Numbered from the stretch's first letter, positions 25,001 through 34,084 are shown. The stretch is DNA of 64,000 bases from Dendrobium chrysotoxum (GCA_019925795.1 CM034305.1:62608573-62672572); one strand, 5' to 3'. Notes: generated by a model from the letters alone, not told the origin. A program made the numbers and translations.

Positions 25001-28000
25001 ATTATGAAAGCGGTGAGTACTTGGTCTTACAAGTAATTTAATTATGACCTCTAACTCTACAGCAACTATACCTATATTGGACCACATCCTTCTCCTTTTT
25101 AGAAAGACTTCTCTTTTTCTTTAGATGACCAATATCAAATTTCACTAATGGGGGTAGTATGACAATTGTTTTCATTTTATCTGGAATCTCCCCAATGCTT
25201 TTTTTTCCAATTGGATATATGATTTCAGCATATGCAGCTAATTATGCTTCTTGTGTATTAAAATTTGAACATAAGGTATAATAACCGACACTCCAGTCCC
25301 AAGTTGCTACCAATACATGTTTGTATTTAAGATCCATTACATTAAACTTTTCACATGTACATGTTCTCTCCTGTAAAATAATATTCATCATTAAGGTTGC
25401 CATTGATGACATGCAATTTAAATTGACTAATTGGGTAGACAGTTATGCTTTGAGCCTTAATTAATATTTTAAGTTATGCTTTAAGCCTTAATTAATATTT
25501 TTCCCTGATGCTTCTTCAACTTCCTTTGTTAAAATAGTTTTTGTGTTCATTTAATGTTTTGTCAATTGGTAAATCATTTTTGCATTGTGTGCCTCAAAAC
25601 TCTAACGATTTAGTCATTGAATTAGAGCATGTGATATTATTGAAGCACTTGAAAATGCCAATTGTTATTAGGTTATATCAATTTTCAAGGAAAAGGCACA
25701 ATTCATTGTTCAAAACTAACTTCATTCTCAAGATAAGATGCTATGCCTATATTATTTACACGTATTTTGTCAAGTACCTAAAGAACTCAACACTTATATA
25801 AGCTTTGAAAGCTAAGTGATGTGTGAGAACTATTGGTTTTGAATTTTTCGGTGATATTCATTACCACATGATAGGTGCAAGCCTCATTTTGTTCCTCCAA
25901 AAATGTTGGTTTATAAAGCATTATCGATATTGTTGTGTTTATTAAAGACAAATGCTAAGTTTTTCACTGTCTATTAACTATCTCAACCTAATCATGAAAT
26001 ACAACAATGACTTTGAGTTGACAATTACAAATGTTACGTGATAAATTTGAGTATTGATATCTTGCGCCATTGCCACAAGCAAATTTTATTCACAATATGT
26101 ATTTAAGAATATTTTATCCATACTTAATAGAGGCGACATGCTCTTTTGAATCCCTTAATACAAACACCTAAAGAGAAATATACATATTTGAAATGGTCAT
26201 CAATGTCTTTTCAGATATCAACAATTGTTCCTAGATTTTTTATGTATGGCATAACTGGATATGATGGTAACTTTTGAAGGTATCTCTAAGGGATCCTCTC
26301 ACATAGCTGGTAACTTGCTTACAACACCACCAAACCTTTTCATTTAACAAATTAATATCGTGGTCTCTCTTAACATTTGATATGATCGTCGTTGGCTTCA
26401 TGTTAGGGCAGATGCTGTGAGCTTATTCTTGATCATATGTCCAAGTTGCCACAGTTAAGCTTCACAGTGGTCTTTAGAATTACATCCAATGTATGAGTGC
26501 CCTCTCGATATCTCATGCATATTTAAATTTGCCAATTGTTTTTGTTCACGAGACCTACGAGCATGTTTTCTAGTGTAACAGACGCACCCTACTTTTTAAC
26601 TTGATTTTTTTCCTCTTAAATTGAAAGTTCTTTTCATGGCATATATATATAAAACATTTGTTGCAACTCTTATTTTCTCTCAAATAGCTGTGGAACATAT
26701 AATTTAGTAGCCGACAATGTTGAGGAAGTAAAATCACACAACGAAAAAAATAAAAAAGAATTAATGCAGCCAAAAGAAAGAACATTAGGATTTAATGTGG
26801 AAAAATCTAAAACCTGAAAAAAACCATGGAACCAAACCACACGAAGTAATTTTTAATGAAAATTTGGGAGAAATAGTACATATCTCTTGTCTCTCTCGAT
26901 CTTTCCTTGCCTCTCTTTACTCTTGCTCTCTTCTCTTACAAATAAATAAAGAGAAAACACACAAACTATCAAGGATGCAACCCTCATGAAAAACGAGAAA
27001 GAAAAATGCCCAGCCACCTCATAGCGCCACAATGCTCCACTCTCTGTCTTCATTTTGCCTGACAGCATCTCAACACCAAGGTCTGGTTCGCCGTAATGCT
27101 CCCTGATAGCGTCGGGGTTTTGAGCGTCATAGCGCTCTGCTCTCTGTCTGTCTCCAAGTAAATTATACAACATCGCAGCACTCGGGTACACTTCGTTGTA
27201 GTGTTGTACGATTGTACATAAAAAAACTATCACCACTGATTTTCATATCGAGAATTTCTTTAATGAACACAAATATTTCATTTCAAACTCTTGTGATAAC
27301 TCCAACAATTGGCAGGTTGATGTATGTTATGATCTATACGAGACCAGATATATCATATGTAGTGAGAGTACTTAGCAGATTTATGAGTAATCAAGACAAA
27401 CTTCATTGGGAGCCGGTTAAATGGATTCTCAGATACATGGGTATGTAGATTTTGATCTTGCTGGAGATTTTGATGATAGAAGAAACACAAATGGTTATAT
27501 CTTTACTTTGGTAAATACTGTAGTGAGTTGGGTTTCCAAGTTACAGAAGATTGTTATGTTGTCAACCATGGAAGCTGAGTACATTGCTATCACTGAAGCT
27601 AGCAAAAAGATGATATGGTTGCAAAGTTTCATAGCTGAACTTGGCAAGGGGCAAATGAATGAAAAGTTGCATAGTGACAACATGATTGTTATTCATCTAG
27701 CCAAGAATGCTGCATTTCATGTCAGGACGAAGCACATCCAGTTTTAGTGCCATTTCATCAGATCACTTCTGGAAGATAGTTAGTTATCTTTGGAGAAGAT
27801 ACACACGACCAAAAATATTGCTGACATATTAACGAAGATGGTGACAGTTGATAAACTAAAGTTGTGTGTAGCTTTAGTTAGTCTTCATGAAGGGTGAGAG
27901 CAGGGGTGAGCCACACTATATGTACTATGATTAGTGCTACAAATTGGGAGAAGGATTGATCACAATCAGTTTCAAAGTGAGAGATTGTTAGTTTTGTGTG

Positions 28001-31000
28001 AAATATAATTGTGTCGATCAATTAGGTTGTATTACTATCTTGGACCTCAATTCCATTAGTCGAGCTTGTCGAGGGTTGTAGGAGGTCCTCCCCCTGCTTG
28101 GGTTCAGGTGCTTTGCTCCTAAAAAAATTCTCTTTTTTTGTTTGTAAGAGAACTGTGCAAGAGTGATGAGAGACAAGGAGAGAGCGAGAGAGAAGAGAGA
28201 TATGTACTATTTCTCCCAAAATTTCAAGTTAATTTTTTGGTGCGGTGTGGCTCCGTGATTTTTTTTCCATGTTTCATATTTTTTCATGTTAAATTCTTAT
28301 GTTCTTTCTTTCCACTCTATTTTTCTTGCTTGTTTCGCTGTTTGGTTTTACTTCCCCAATAATTGGTATCAGAGCTAGGTTCATTAGTTCGAGTGGGAGT
28401 AATGGCTGGTAAAACAAGATGTAAGATTGAGAAGTTCAATAGTTTGAACTTTGCATTCTAGAAGATGCAAATTGAAGATTTGTTGTATCAGAATAAGTTG
28501 TATTTATTGTTGGAAAAAATCACCAAGAAGCCGAATTCAATGACCATAGAGGAGTGGGAGGTTCTTGACCAGATTATCCTAGGTTTGATTCGACTTTCAT
28601 TTTCCTTATCTGTTGCCTTCAACATTGTAAATGAGATGACTTTAGTCGATCTCATGGCTGCACTGACTAAGATGTATGAGAAGCCGTTGGCCTCAAATAA
28701 AGTGTTCTTGATGAAGATGTTAGACAGCACTTCAATGGCAGAACGCTTGAATAATCTAAATATTATGATGAGTTAGTTGTGTTCAGTTGGCATCAAGTTT
28801 GATGATGACGTGAGAGCATCATTGTTGTTATCTTCATTGCTAGATAGCTGGGATGGGCTGACCACTGTTGTGAGTATTTCTTTAGGAAATTCTAAGTTGA
28901 ACTTTGAGAACATTGCGGGGTTAGTGTTTGTTCACAAGAAGGTGAATAGTGAATATTCAAATTCTGCTCTGAATGTTGAAGCCAGGGAAAGGGATTTAGA
29001 TAGAAATTCAAGTATAGAAAGATCTAAATCCAAGAGAGGAAAGTCTACTTCAGATAGAGTAAAAGTTGTGTGCTAAAACTGTGGAAAGAAGGGTCACTTG
29101 AAGAAGGATTGTACTATTTCAAAGAAGGCTAGCGGTGGAGGTCAAGATAAAAGTCACTCTGTAAATATATCTGCTGAATAATTTCAGTCAAATTCTCTAA
29201 TTTTGTCTCTAAATAATTCTAAATCTTAGTTTATAGATTCAGGTGCTTCATTTCATGCGAGTTCTGATAAGAAAACATTCAAGAACTACACTCAAGGTGA
29301 TCTGAGCAAAGTGTATTTGATAGACAACAAGCCCTGCAGCATTGTAGGACAAAGCGATGTTGATATAAAAATGTCAGATGGATCAACTTGGAGACTCGAA
29401 GATATTAGGCATGTTTCTTGTCTGAAGTGGAATTTAGTTTTTGCAAGTGAGCTTGTAAACTCCGATCATGTGATATCATTCACAGGAGATTTTACTTCAT
29501 CAGCATATAAGTTTGCTGTTCTTAAAAAACACAACAAAATTAATTGAACAATTTTCTATTGAGTTTGAGCATTGTTCGAACTTAATCGAATAATCATCAA
29601 ATCATAGTCAAATATACTCAATTTGCAATTGAATTATATTAGAAGGCATGATCGTACTTTATTTAGATCTAGTTAAAGCATCTGCCTAGTTGAGACATGA
29701 TTGTATCTTATTCATTAAACAGTGTTTGGAGATCGTTTGAATTAAGATCAAACAATATAGTGTTTGATATCTTGAACCATGTTCGATCATGATTCTAATA
29801 AGGTCCAAATATAGTTCACACTGGATGTTTTAACAAGTATATAAACACACTATTTGATGCTCAATATAAATTTGCATTATATCTTCATCAAAATGATCTA
29901 ATCTACGTTATACTATAGAAACTTGAAAAAAAAAAGCACTCATGTATGCCTAAGTCGCTTGTGAACAAATAAACCTCTAACTTCACTAGCACAGTCTCTC
30001 CTGAGCAAAGAAATTTGGACGAAGATACGATGACGACGATAATGACAGCTAAGGAAGAAAGCCGGTGTGGAAAGGGCCGGATGTTTTCCTCATTTACAAT
30101 GGAATCTGAGTATAGTGGGGGTATTTTAGTTATTGGAAAACTTTCATGTATATTTTTCCAAATAAATGAAAAAGTGGGCATATTTCATCCATTTTGGGCA
30201 TCATGGAGCTTATAAACTTAAATTTCTCTTTCTCGAATTCTAAATTATTTTACATGACGTGCAAATATATGAGTTCAGACTTTTAGTAGTTCATGTTTTT
30301 TGGTATATATTAGAATTATAAAGTTACAATTATTTTGTTGGTATGTGTGAGGTTTTTCCTTTACCTTATGGCTTAGTTTAGGATAAGATAAGGTGATCAG
30401 CCTCAATCTTCATTTGGGACAATTTTCTTACTATTTTTTAAAGTAACTTTTTTAGTACAAAAATTTCTTAAAAGCAGTAAAAGAACAGCGGATAAAAGCT
30501 ATCCCAAACGAAGCTTTACTCTGAACTCTGCAAAACACTTGCACCAACCAGTTCTTGCAGCCTCTTCACTAAAAGATATTATTAATGCAACTTCAGCACA
30601 CGTCAGTCAAACGATCACCCATAACATCCTCTGCCACAGCTCTTGCAAGATCTTTGAAATGAATTAGCTGAAATTGCTCGCTATTTAGAATTTTTTACCA
30701 TTGCAAGCCATGCTGGTTGGTTAAGGCATCATGTCGCTATGGATTTAGTTCCACTTTTTCAATGCATTTAATTTTCATCCAACCAAATCACTCCTGCATT
30801 TCAATTATTTTGTATTTCTAAAATGCACGGATTTTTTTTTTGGGGCCATTTAGGCTAATTAAGATAAGCTCACACATCACATATACAAGCTTCGAATTTA
30901 AGACCTCTTGGTTGGTAGCCGAAGCTCTCAACTAACAGATCAATGTGAGCTGTGTATTGCACGGATTTTAAAAACAGCCAATCTAACAATCCCTTAGAAT

Positions 31001-31317
31001 TGTAATTTCCTCTGACCTTCTAATAATGACCATTTTAATCTTTATACATGGAGTTGATGATTCTATTTAAATGCAGAGGCAACGCAGAATTGAAGCAATT
31101 AATGGTGCATGGGCCATGATTGGATTAACTGCAGGCTTGGTCATTGAGGGTGAAACTGGGAAAAGTATTTTATCCCAGGTGAGCCTGAATTATATTACAA
31201 TTTCAAACATCTTATCAGAAACAAATTGGAACTAATACCTTCTGTTTTTTTTTTTCTTTGCCTCATGATCAGCTGGCTGGGTATTTGGATGCCATCTTCA
31301 GCTTCTTCACTAGATAG
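11796..31317 (+). CDS. Plastid LHC-like (single-helix, HLIP/SEP/LIL-type) protein, five exons over 19.5 kb
   Basis: Exons 11,796-11,869, 18,773-18,854, 24,134-24,247, 31,077-31,178 and 31,273-31,317 join with GT-AG borders and matching phases into 138 codons ending in TAG. The first ~45 residues (MNSSLLSASPFCSLPTR...) are Ser/Leu/Arg-rich and nearly lack acids, as in a chloroplast transit peptide. Exon 3 is charged and probably helical (VDPLEAKRLAAKQLQEIQ). Exon 4 holds RIEAINGAWAMIGLTAGLVIE, matching the ExxNGxxAMxG chlorophyll-binding helix of LHC-like proteins; the usual Arg after NG is Ala here. Family members act in the thylakoid membrane in photoprotection or chlorophyll/photosystem handling; the exact role here is inferred only. 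Exon 5 adds 14 hydrophobic residues. Introns 1-3 (6.9, 5.3 and 6.8 kb) are full of transposons; intron 4 is only 94 bp. No coding break was seen. Which LIL/SEP member it is remains open. Confidence 0.8.
12133..12153 (+). repeat. Short interstitial telomere-type repeat in intron 1 of the LHC-like gene
   Basis: gggtttagggtttagggttt: about three units of the plant telomere heptamer TTTAGGG, 260 bp into intron 1. Such telo-box runs are common near the 5' ends of plant genes for plastid and translation functions, so a regulatory role is possible but not shown. A shorter version (tagggtttagggttt) occurs at about 41,590 in intron 1 of the HIPP gene. Confidence 0.6.
13602..15119 (-). mobile_element. 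RTE-type LINE, 5'-truncated, (TTG)n tail, nested in an L1
   Basis: Begins (5') at about 15,119 inside the reverse transcriptase ORF and ends with the family 3' signature (gaccccacgtagtgggacaaaggcttg) and a (TTG)n tail, seen on the plus strand as (CAA)n at 13,604-13,633. The endonuclease part is missing. L1 coding sequence on the same strand resumes on both sides, which shows that the RTE inserted into the L1. I could not identify a target-site duplication. Confidence 0.85.
13679..15079 (-). CDS. RTE LINE reverse transcriptase, uninterrupted 466-codon frame (5'-truncated)
   Basis: Open for 466 codons, and open upstream to the truncation at 15,119 (..TEVREALKNMKCGKAVGPDDIP). RT motifs in order: KAVGPDDIPIEMWK; LIPIYKNKGDAQDCANYRGI; QFGFMPGRSTMEAI with IDLEKAYDKV (first catalytic Asp); GLHQGSALSPYLFALVMD; and MLFADDILLVD, where FADD takes the place of YADD with both aspartates kept. 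The C-terminal part has GAECWPLKEKH, MRMLRWMSG, GVAPVEDKIRESRLRWFGH and RGRPKKTWLENI, a standard RTE tail. The absence of stops suggests a fairly young insertion, but without the endonuclease it cannot move by itself. The ATG is internal to the original ORF. Confidence 0.85.
   Translation of the reverse strand: MKCGKAVGPDDIPIEMWKCLGDEGISWLTKLFNNILKTKKMPDAWRMSVLIPIYKNKGDAQDCANYRGIKLMCHTLKLWERVMERRLRRDTNVSQNQFGFMPGRSTMEAIHLLRGLMEKSRENKEDLHMIFIDLEKAYDKVLREVLWRVLEKKGVNNAYILIIKDMYEGAITCVQTQGGLTKYFPISVGLHQGSALSPYLFALVMDVLTRHLQEDVPWCMLFADDILLVDKTREGVEGKLEVWRSTLESKGFRLSSSKTEYMECNFSSNRPSEGIVTLGDRVINKSTRFRYLGSIVQSDGEIDGDVISRIQVGWLKWRNASGLLCDRKVPLKLKGKFYKMVVRPAMLYGAECWPLKEKHNTKLCVAEMRMLRWMSGFTLRDRIRNEHIREKIGVAPVEDKIRESRLRWFGHIKRRPSDDPVRKVEVLDLTSVKKGRGRPKKTWLENIRNDLSLLDLNENLTLNRTQ
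15641..16597. other. Intron 1 sequence without genes
   Basis: No coding signal. Contains a (TTA)n microsatellite at about 16,257-16,281 and AT-rich unique-looking intron sequence. Short frames at 15,649-15,871 are low-complexity (Arg/Gly and poly-Phe). Confidence 0.5.
16603..18397 (-). mobile_element. Solo LTR (1,795 bp) of the gag-only retrotransposon family
   Basis: Begins tgttgcgt and ends gatgtatca, so it has TG...CA ends. It is flanked by a perfect 5-bp duplication agtct at 16,598-16,602 and 18,398-18,402. It is clearly homologous over its whole length to the LTRs at 46,430-47,429 and 52,078-53,088 (shared blocks such as tttttacgtggaaa, ggctcgttggattcgtctcg, gtatttccgagacg and cttgagattcgtgcccgatc). 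No internal region is attached, so it is a solo LTR left by LTR-LTR recombination. The strand follows the full-length copy, which is transcribed from the minus strand. It lies in intron 1 of the LHC-like gene. Confidence 0.9.
16925..17860. repeat. Minisatellite expanded inside the solo LTR
   Basis: Two adjoining arrays. About 16,925-17,230 has ~60-bp units around ggaggtcggaaggaccgtag and ggtcagaaagaccgtt. About 17,240-17,860 has ~30-36-bp units around gaagtccgggcctcaggtgg, later changing to gcggagcttaggacgtcagg. The related LTRs at 46.4 and 52.1 kb carry a much shorter version of this zone (about 200 bp), which accounts for most of the size difference (1.8 versus 1.0 kb). Frames running through it are repeat artefacts. 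Confidence 0.85.
19451..19491. repeat. (TA)n microsatellite
   Basis: About 20 uninterrupted TA dinucleotides inside intron 2 of the LHC-like gene. Likely length-polymorphic. Confidence 0.9.
21238..21360. mobile_element. 123-bp foldback (MITE-like) element
   Basis: The two ends are inverted copies of about 47 bp: attacatgcggacgccgaac at 21,238 and its reverse complement ending at 21,360, followed by matching ccaatcaggag/ctcctgattgg. Arms show only a few mismatches. The loop is about 30 bp. It is GC-rich compared with the surrounding intron. No clear target duplication is visible, so the superfamily is not assigned. Confidence 0.75.
22049..22091. repeat. (GA)n microsatellite
   Basis: Over 20 GA dinucleotides in a purine-rich setting in intron 2. 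It creates Ser-Leu and Arg-Glu repeat frames on both strands that are not genes. Confidence 0.9.
25000..26300 (-). pseudogene. MULE transposase pseudogene
   Basis: Read on the minus strand through several frames. At about 25,970-26,140: LLVAMAQDINTQIYHVTFVIV followed by NSKS, equivalent to the MULE core 'LL.A...D.N.qi.PlAf.iVdsE'. At about 25,230-25,400: RTCTCEKFNVMDLKYKHVLVA, the SWIM zinc-binding block (CxC...CxH; the second Cys is replaced here), then YYTLCSNFNTQEA and AYAEIIYPIGKKS. The C-terminus has GHLKKKR and a zinc knuckle CCRVRGHN..TC at about 25,020. Stops and frameshifts are present throughout. Confidence 0.75.
26710..27245 (-). mobile_element. Copia-type LTR, inverted, single
   Basis: On the minus strand this matches the LTR at 27,986-28,358 over the stretch with ttgtaagagaa, gaga-rich leader and tatgtactatttctccc-aaa, and has a similar end (ttttacttcctcaaca versus ttttacttcccca). 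It points opposite to the copia coding pieces that follow and differs much in its outer half, so it is a separate, related insertion. The 127-residue frame on it (26,853-27,236) is not a gene. Confidence 0.6.
27255..27895 (+). pseudogene. Copia pol 3' end (RT terminus and RNase H), truncated
   Basis: Matches the end of Ty1/copia polyproteins: IGRLMYVMIYTRPDISYVV, LHWEPVKWILRY, DLAGDFDDRRNTNGYIF, VSWVSKLQKIVMLSTMEAEYI, LHSDNMIVIHLAKN, HVRTKHI, then NIADILTKMV. The RNase H aspartate and glutamate (D in DLAGD, E in MEAEY) are visible. A frameshift near 27,440 and a stop at 27,745 interrupt it. It starts abruptly at about 27,255 next to the inverted LTR, so the rest of pol is missing. It leads directly into the LTR at 27,986. 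Confidence 0.85.
27986..28358 (+). mobile_element. Copia LTR shared by two truncated halves
   Basis: Starts tgttagttttgtg just after a purine-rich tract (aaagtgagagat) and ends in ttacttcccca, five bases before a tRNA-Met primer site. Coding sequence for the end of pol lies upstream and gag lies downstream, so this one LTR acts as 3' LTR to the left piece and 5' LTR to the right piece. Confidence 0.75.
28364..28375 (+). promoter_or_regulatory. Primer-binding site for initiator tRNA-Met
   Basis: TGGTATCAGAGC, the classic 12-base complement to the 3' end of plant initiator tRNA-Met used by copia elements, placed five bases after the LTR. Confidence 0.85.
28402..29545 (+). pseudogene. Copia gag-protease fragment
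   Basis: ATG at 28,402 after the primer site. Gag: KIEKFNSLNFAF, then a stop, then MQIEDLLYQNKLYLLLE, MTIEEWEVLDQ and LMAALTKMYEKP, as in UBN2/copia gag. The zinc knuckle at about 29,074 is CxNCGKKGHLKKDC with its first Cys next to a stop. The protease motif FIDSGASFHAS lies at about 29,232. Sequence ends soon after (KHNKIN, stop at 29,545) with no integrase or RT. In-frame stops at 28,458, 28,774, 29,074 and 29,179 make it non-coding. The UBN2 assignment is from family patterns. Confidence 0.8.
30824..30969 (-). mobile_element. tRNA-derived SINE with 12-bp target-site duplication
   Basis: A 122-bp body at 30,836-30,957 is flanked by tgcacggatttt on both sides (30,824-30,835 and 30,958-30,969). 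On the minus strand the body has an A-box-like tctgttagttgagagc, a B-box-like ggtcttaaattcgaa about 35 bases later, and ends in an A run (the T run at about 30,832-30,841 on plus). This is the layout of a pol III SINE. It lies in intron 3 of the LHC-like gene, 100 bp upstream of exon 4. Confidence 0.75.
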
Positions 31318-32088
31318 CATTTAGTTTACTATTATCATTTACCATTGTGGCAGTGAATTTCTTCATTTTATTGAAGAAATTTTTTCTTTCTACTGAAGCT
31401 GGCATATTGCTTGATAGGGTAATCTGTTAGTAAACACCATTGAAAACCTTTGGCTCATAATTCTTGGTCTGCTTTACAAGTTTTGTATACCAGAAATTCA
31501 ACTAATGAAAGTGGATGCTTTTGCTACAGTTTGATTCTCATTCTTGGGCTTTTTTTATTATACAACTTGGAGTGTAAACGAATCTAGCCGAGCTCGAGTA
31601 ATTCCTTGGCTTGAGCCCGAGTTTGATTAATTCATCGAGTTCAAGCTTGAGTTTGAGTTTAATTCTACGAGTTCGAGCCGGCTCATGAGTGATTTATTTA
31701 TTGTGAAGGAGAATTTTTTTTTTTCAAATAATTGTTATTATAAAATGATAAAAAAAGAGAAATTAGAAGAAATTAAGAATGACTTATTTGATATAAGAAA
31801 ATGGAATATGATTTTTAAATATTTTTGTCAATTTTTTATTTGTACTTATGAATATTAATATATTTTAAGCGTATTTATTATTATTATTTTTTAAATGAGT
31901 TAGCTTATGAATTAATAAGTCGAATCGGGTTGGCTGAATTACTCATTGAGTGAGGCTCATGAGCCATGCATTTAGCCAACTCGTGAGTCAGTTTGACTCA
32001 CACCTTTAGATACAGGTATGTTAGACTAGTTCATCAGTCGGTTTGAATCACGAGCCATCTATCAAGTATAGACTGAGAAGGAAAATGA
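31318..32088. other. 3' UTR of the LHC-like gene, then a decayed dispersed repeat
   Basis: 31,318 to about 31,540 is the probable 3' untranslated region. From about 31,567 to 32,010 follows a non-coding repeat rich in gagctcgag, gagttcgagc and gagtttga phrases. Its ends look weakly inverted (ggagtgtaaacgaatctagc versus the reverse complement of gactcacacctttaga). This is typical of old plant DNA transposon remnants. No ORF. Confidence 0.5.
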
Positions 32089-32661
32089 ATGGGGCGAAGC
32101 TCCGGTGGGGGTGGTGGAGATAGATTAGGCGGCGGCGGCGAGTTGGACGAGAGGCAAGGAGATGGTAGTCACGGTGGTTCGAAGAAGGGCGGGGATGCTC
32201 GTTCTCTTCACAAGGGAGGCTAGGTTCGATCGAAAGGTGGGTCTCAGGAGTTTTCGAAACCGAATGGTGATGGGCATGGTTACCGGCAATTGGAGGGGAA
32301 TTTTTCGAATTCAGGTGGAGGAATGGCCCTTTTGGCTGGAAAGGGGCAGGTTCTTGCACGGGAAGTTTCCCGTAAAGGGGTGGTGGTGAAGAATTTGGAG
32401 GCTATTTTGGCCGTCAAGAATGCCTCTACTATGGAAATCGAGCAATCTTGTGAAGGTCCTTTGAATGTCTCTGGAATGAAGCAGCCGAATGTTGAATTGA
32501 AGGAGAACGGAATGAAGAAGGCTTCGAATTCATCTTCTCTGCGCGAGTCTTTGGGAGGAAATCAGGGCTCGAAGATGGTGGATGTCAGAGGTAGAACTGT
32601 TGAAGAGGGGAGTAAAGACGTTCGTGCTGCAGATGTACAAGCCAATGGTCTCTTGTTATAA
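32089..32661 (+). pseudogene. LINE ORF1-like low-complexity frame
   Basis: ATG at 32,089, one TAG at about 32,221, then open to 32,661. The N-terminus is Gly/Arg-rich (MGRSSGGGGGDRLGG), followed by charged low-complexity sequence (ARSLHKGG, AKGQ-like, LRESLGGNQGSK, GRTVEEGSKDVRAADVQ). I do not recognise a domain. Composition and position before LINE ORF2 remains suggest the ORF1 linker region of an L1, but it could also be an unrelated gene remnant. Confidence 0.4.
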
Positions 32662-32692
32662 CCGATATGAATAATTGCAAGATAAGCACTCG

Positions 32693-32860
32693 AGGGGATC
32701 AAAATCCAGACTTTAATTTAATTCAAAATCCAGACTTCAATTTAATTCGAAATCCATACTTCAATTCAATTTTAAATCCAGACCTCTATTAAAACCTCAA
32801 CCCAGACTTCTATTCAAACCTCAATCCAGGCCTCAATTCAATCCTCAATCATTTACAACT
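32693..32860. repeat. Imperfect ~27-bp tandem repeat
   Basis: About six loosely conserved units of the form aatccagacttcaattcaatt between 32,693 and 32,860. Non-coding; lies between the LINE pieces. Confidence 0.6.
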
Positions 32861-33387
32861 ACAACTTTGCACTTCAACTAGGTGATTCAGTGCATTGCCC
32901 AGTTCAGTGCATTGACGTCTAGTGATCACCACCTAATTTCCTCTACCCAATATTCAATAATCATCCATCTGATTTTTATTGATGTGGGTATTTCAAATTC
33001 AATCAATCAAATTCAAAATTCAGATCAATTCCAACATTCCAGACCAAAATTTAGGGCTAAGGACCCTTGTCCTGAAATTCTTTTTGAGTGATTTTTCAAT
33101 CACTACAAAATCCCGTCAAATGACCCCCAATTCATGATATATCAATTGCATATTGATTATGCATGCCCCTAGAGTTTACCCTCCAAATTTGAACTAAATC
33201 TAACCCCAAAAATTGAATTGAATTTCAAAGGCTGCAAAATTTTCAAATATTTATAACCTATGCCACTAGACCTGTCATTTTGTTGAATTTCAACTTGGGA
33301 CCTTCCCCAAGATCTTTGACCATGTCCATAACCTTTGTTATGCCACTGGACCTGCTATTTTGTGAAATTTGATCTAGTATTTGACTC

Positions 33388-33760
33388 GTGATAATCTACA
33401 AATGTCAGTTTGTATGGCTGAATAAGCTTCGGCTCCATCCTCGTGAGAAGCTATTTTGGTGGCGTATTTTGAAAGGTGCAGCATTGACACAGGAGTGGCT
33501 AGGGATTCGTGGTCTTGCTGAAGATATTAGTTGCCTGTGGAATTGTGGCTGTGTTGAGAACATTGAGCATCTTATTGTACGGTGTAAAAAGCTTGGTGAT
33601 GTTATTGACAGATTTAACTATTGGGGATTATCGATGCCTAGATTGTAATCTTGGGATGATCTTTTCGATCAGTTAAAAGTGTATTGCTGGTTCTAATCCC
33701 ACGATGGGCTGGATTCATTGTAGTGTTGTCTATCAAGTGTGGAGAGCAAGGAATGATTTT
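33388..33760 (+). pseudogene. LINE zf-RVT region, interrupted by gypsy insertion
   Basis: LRLHPREKLFWWRILKGA, then LWNCGCVENIEHLIVRCKK, the plant L1 'zinc-binding in reverse transcriptase' pattern (W...P.k.k.F.Wr......C..C....Et..Hll..C). A stop at 33,646 follows; the sequence then continues out of frame up to the gypsy element. Confidence 0.7.
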
Positions 33761-34084
33761 AAGCATGGAAGATTGGTGTAGCACCAACAACAACCTGCAA
33801 AACACAGCAACCTAGGCAAGACTCAAAACAATGAAACAGTGAAAACTATTTTTCTTTCTTTTATATCATCTTTCCTCCTCTTTTGATACAGGATTATATA
33901 TCAAACTATAGTTCCATGGCATAAGTGTAATTAAAACTATTGCTTAAGGTAAATAGCAAATATAAAAAGCTACTAAAGAGAACGTGATAATAACGGCCTG
34001 AGTGGGACAAGTCGTTAGTGGCATAGTGGTAAGCAGCCTTCCTCCTTAGGCTGTAGTTGCTCCGCAACAGGTGTAGTTGCTCCA

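Larger units (their letters stand above)
24410..30240 (-). mobile_element. Mutator-like element (MULE), decayed, invaded by copia pieces
   Basis: The transposase relic (see 25,000-26,300) is flanked by sequences that look like degenerate inverted ends: aaatttgagtttatatac-ccaaaat at about 24,417, and the reverse complement of aaatttaagtttata...gcccaaaat at about 30,190-30,235. Copia LTR and coding pieces (26.7-29.5 kb) lie between. The outer limits are tentative; I could not fix the 9-bp duplication expected for Mutator. It occupies most of intron 3 of the LHC-like gene, in antisense. Confidence 0.5.

Noticed and set aside
26853..27236. 127-codon minus frame considered as a gene
   Set aside because: It lies inside the inverted copia LTR, and its end shares the LTR leader sequence with the copy at 28.1-28.3 kb.
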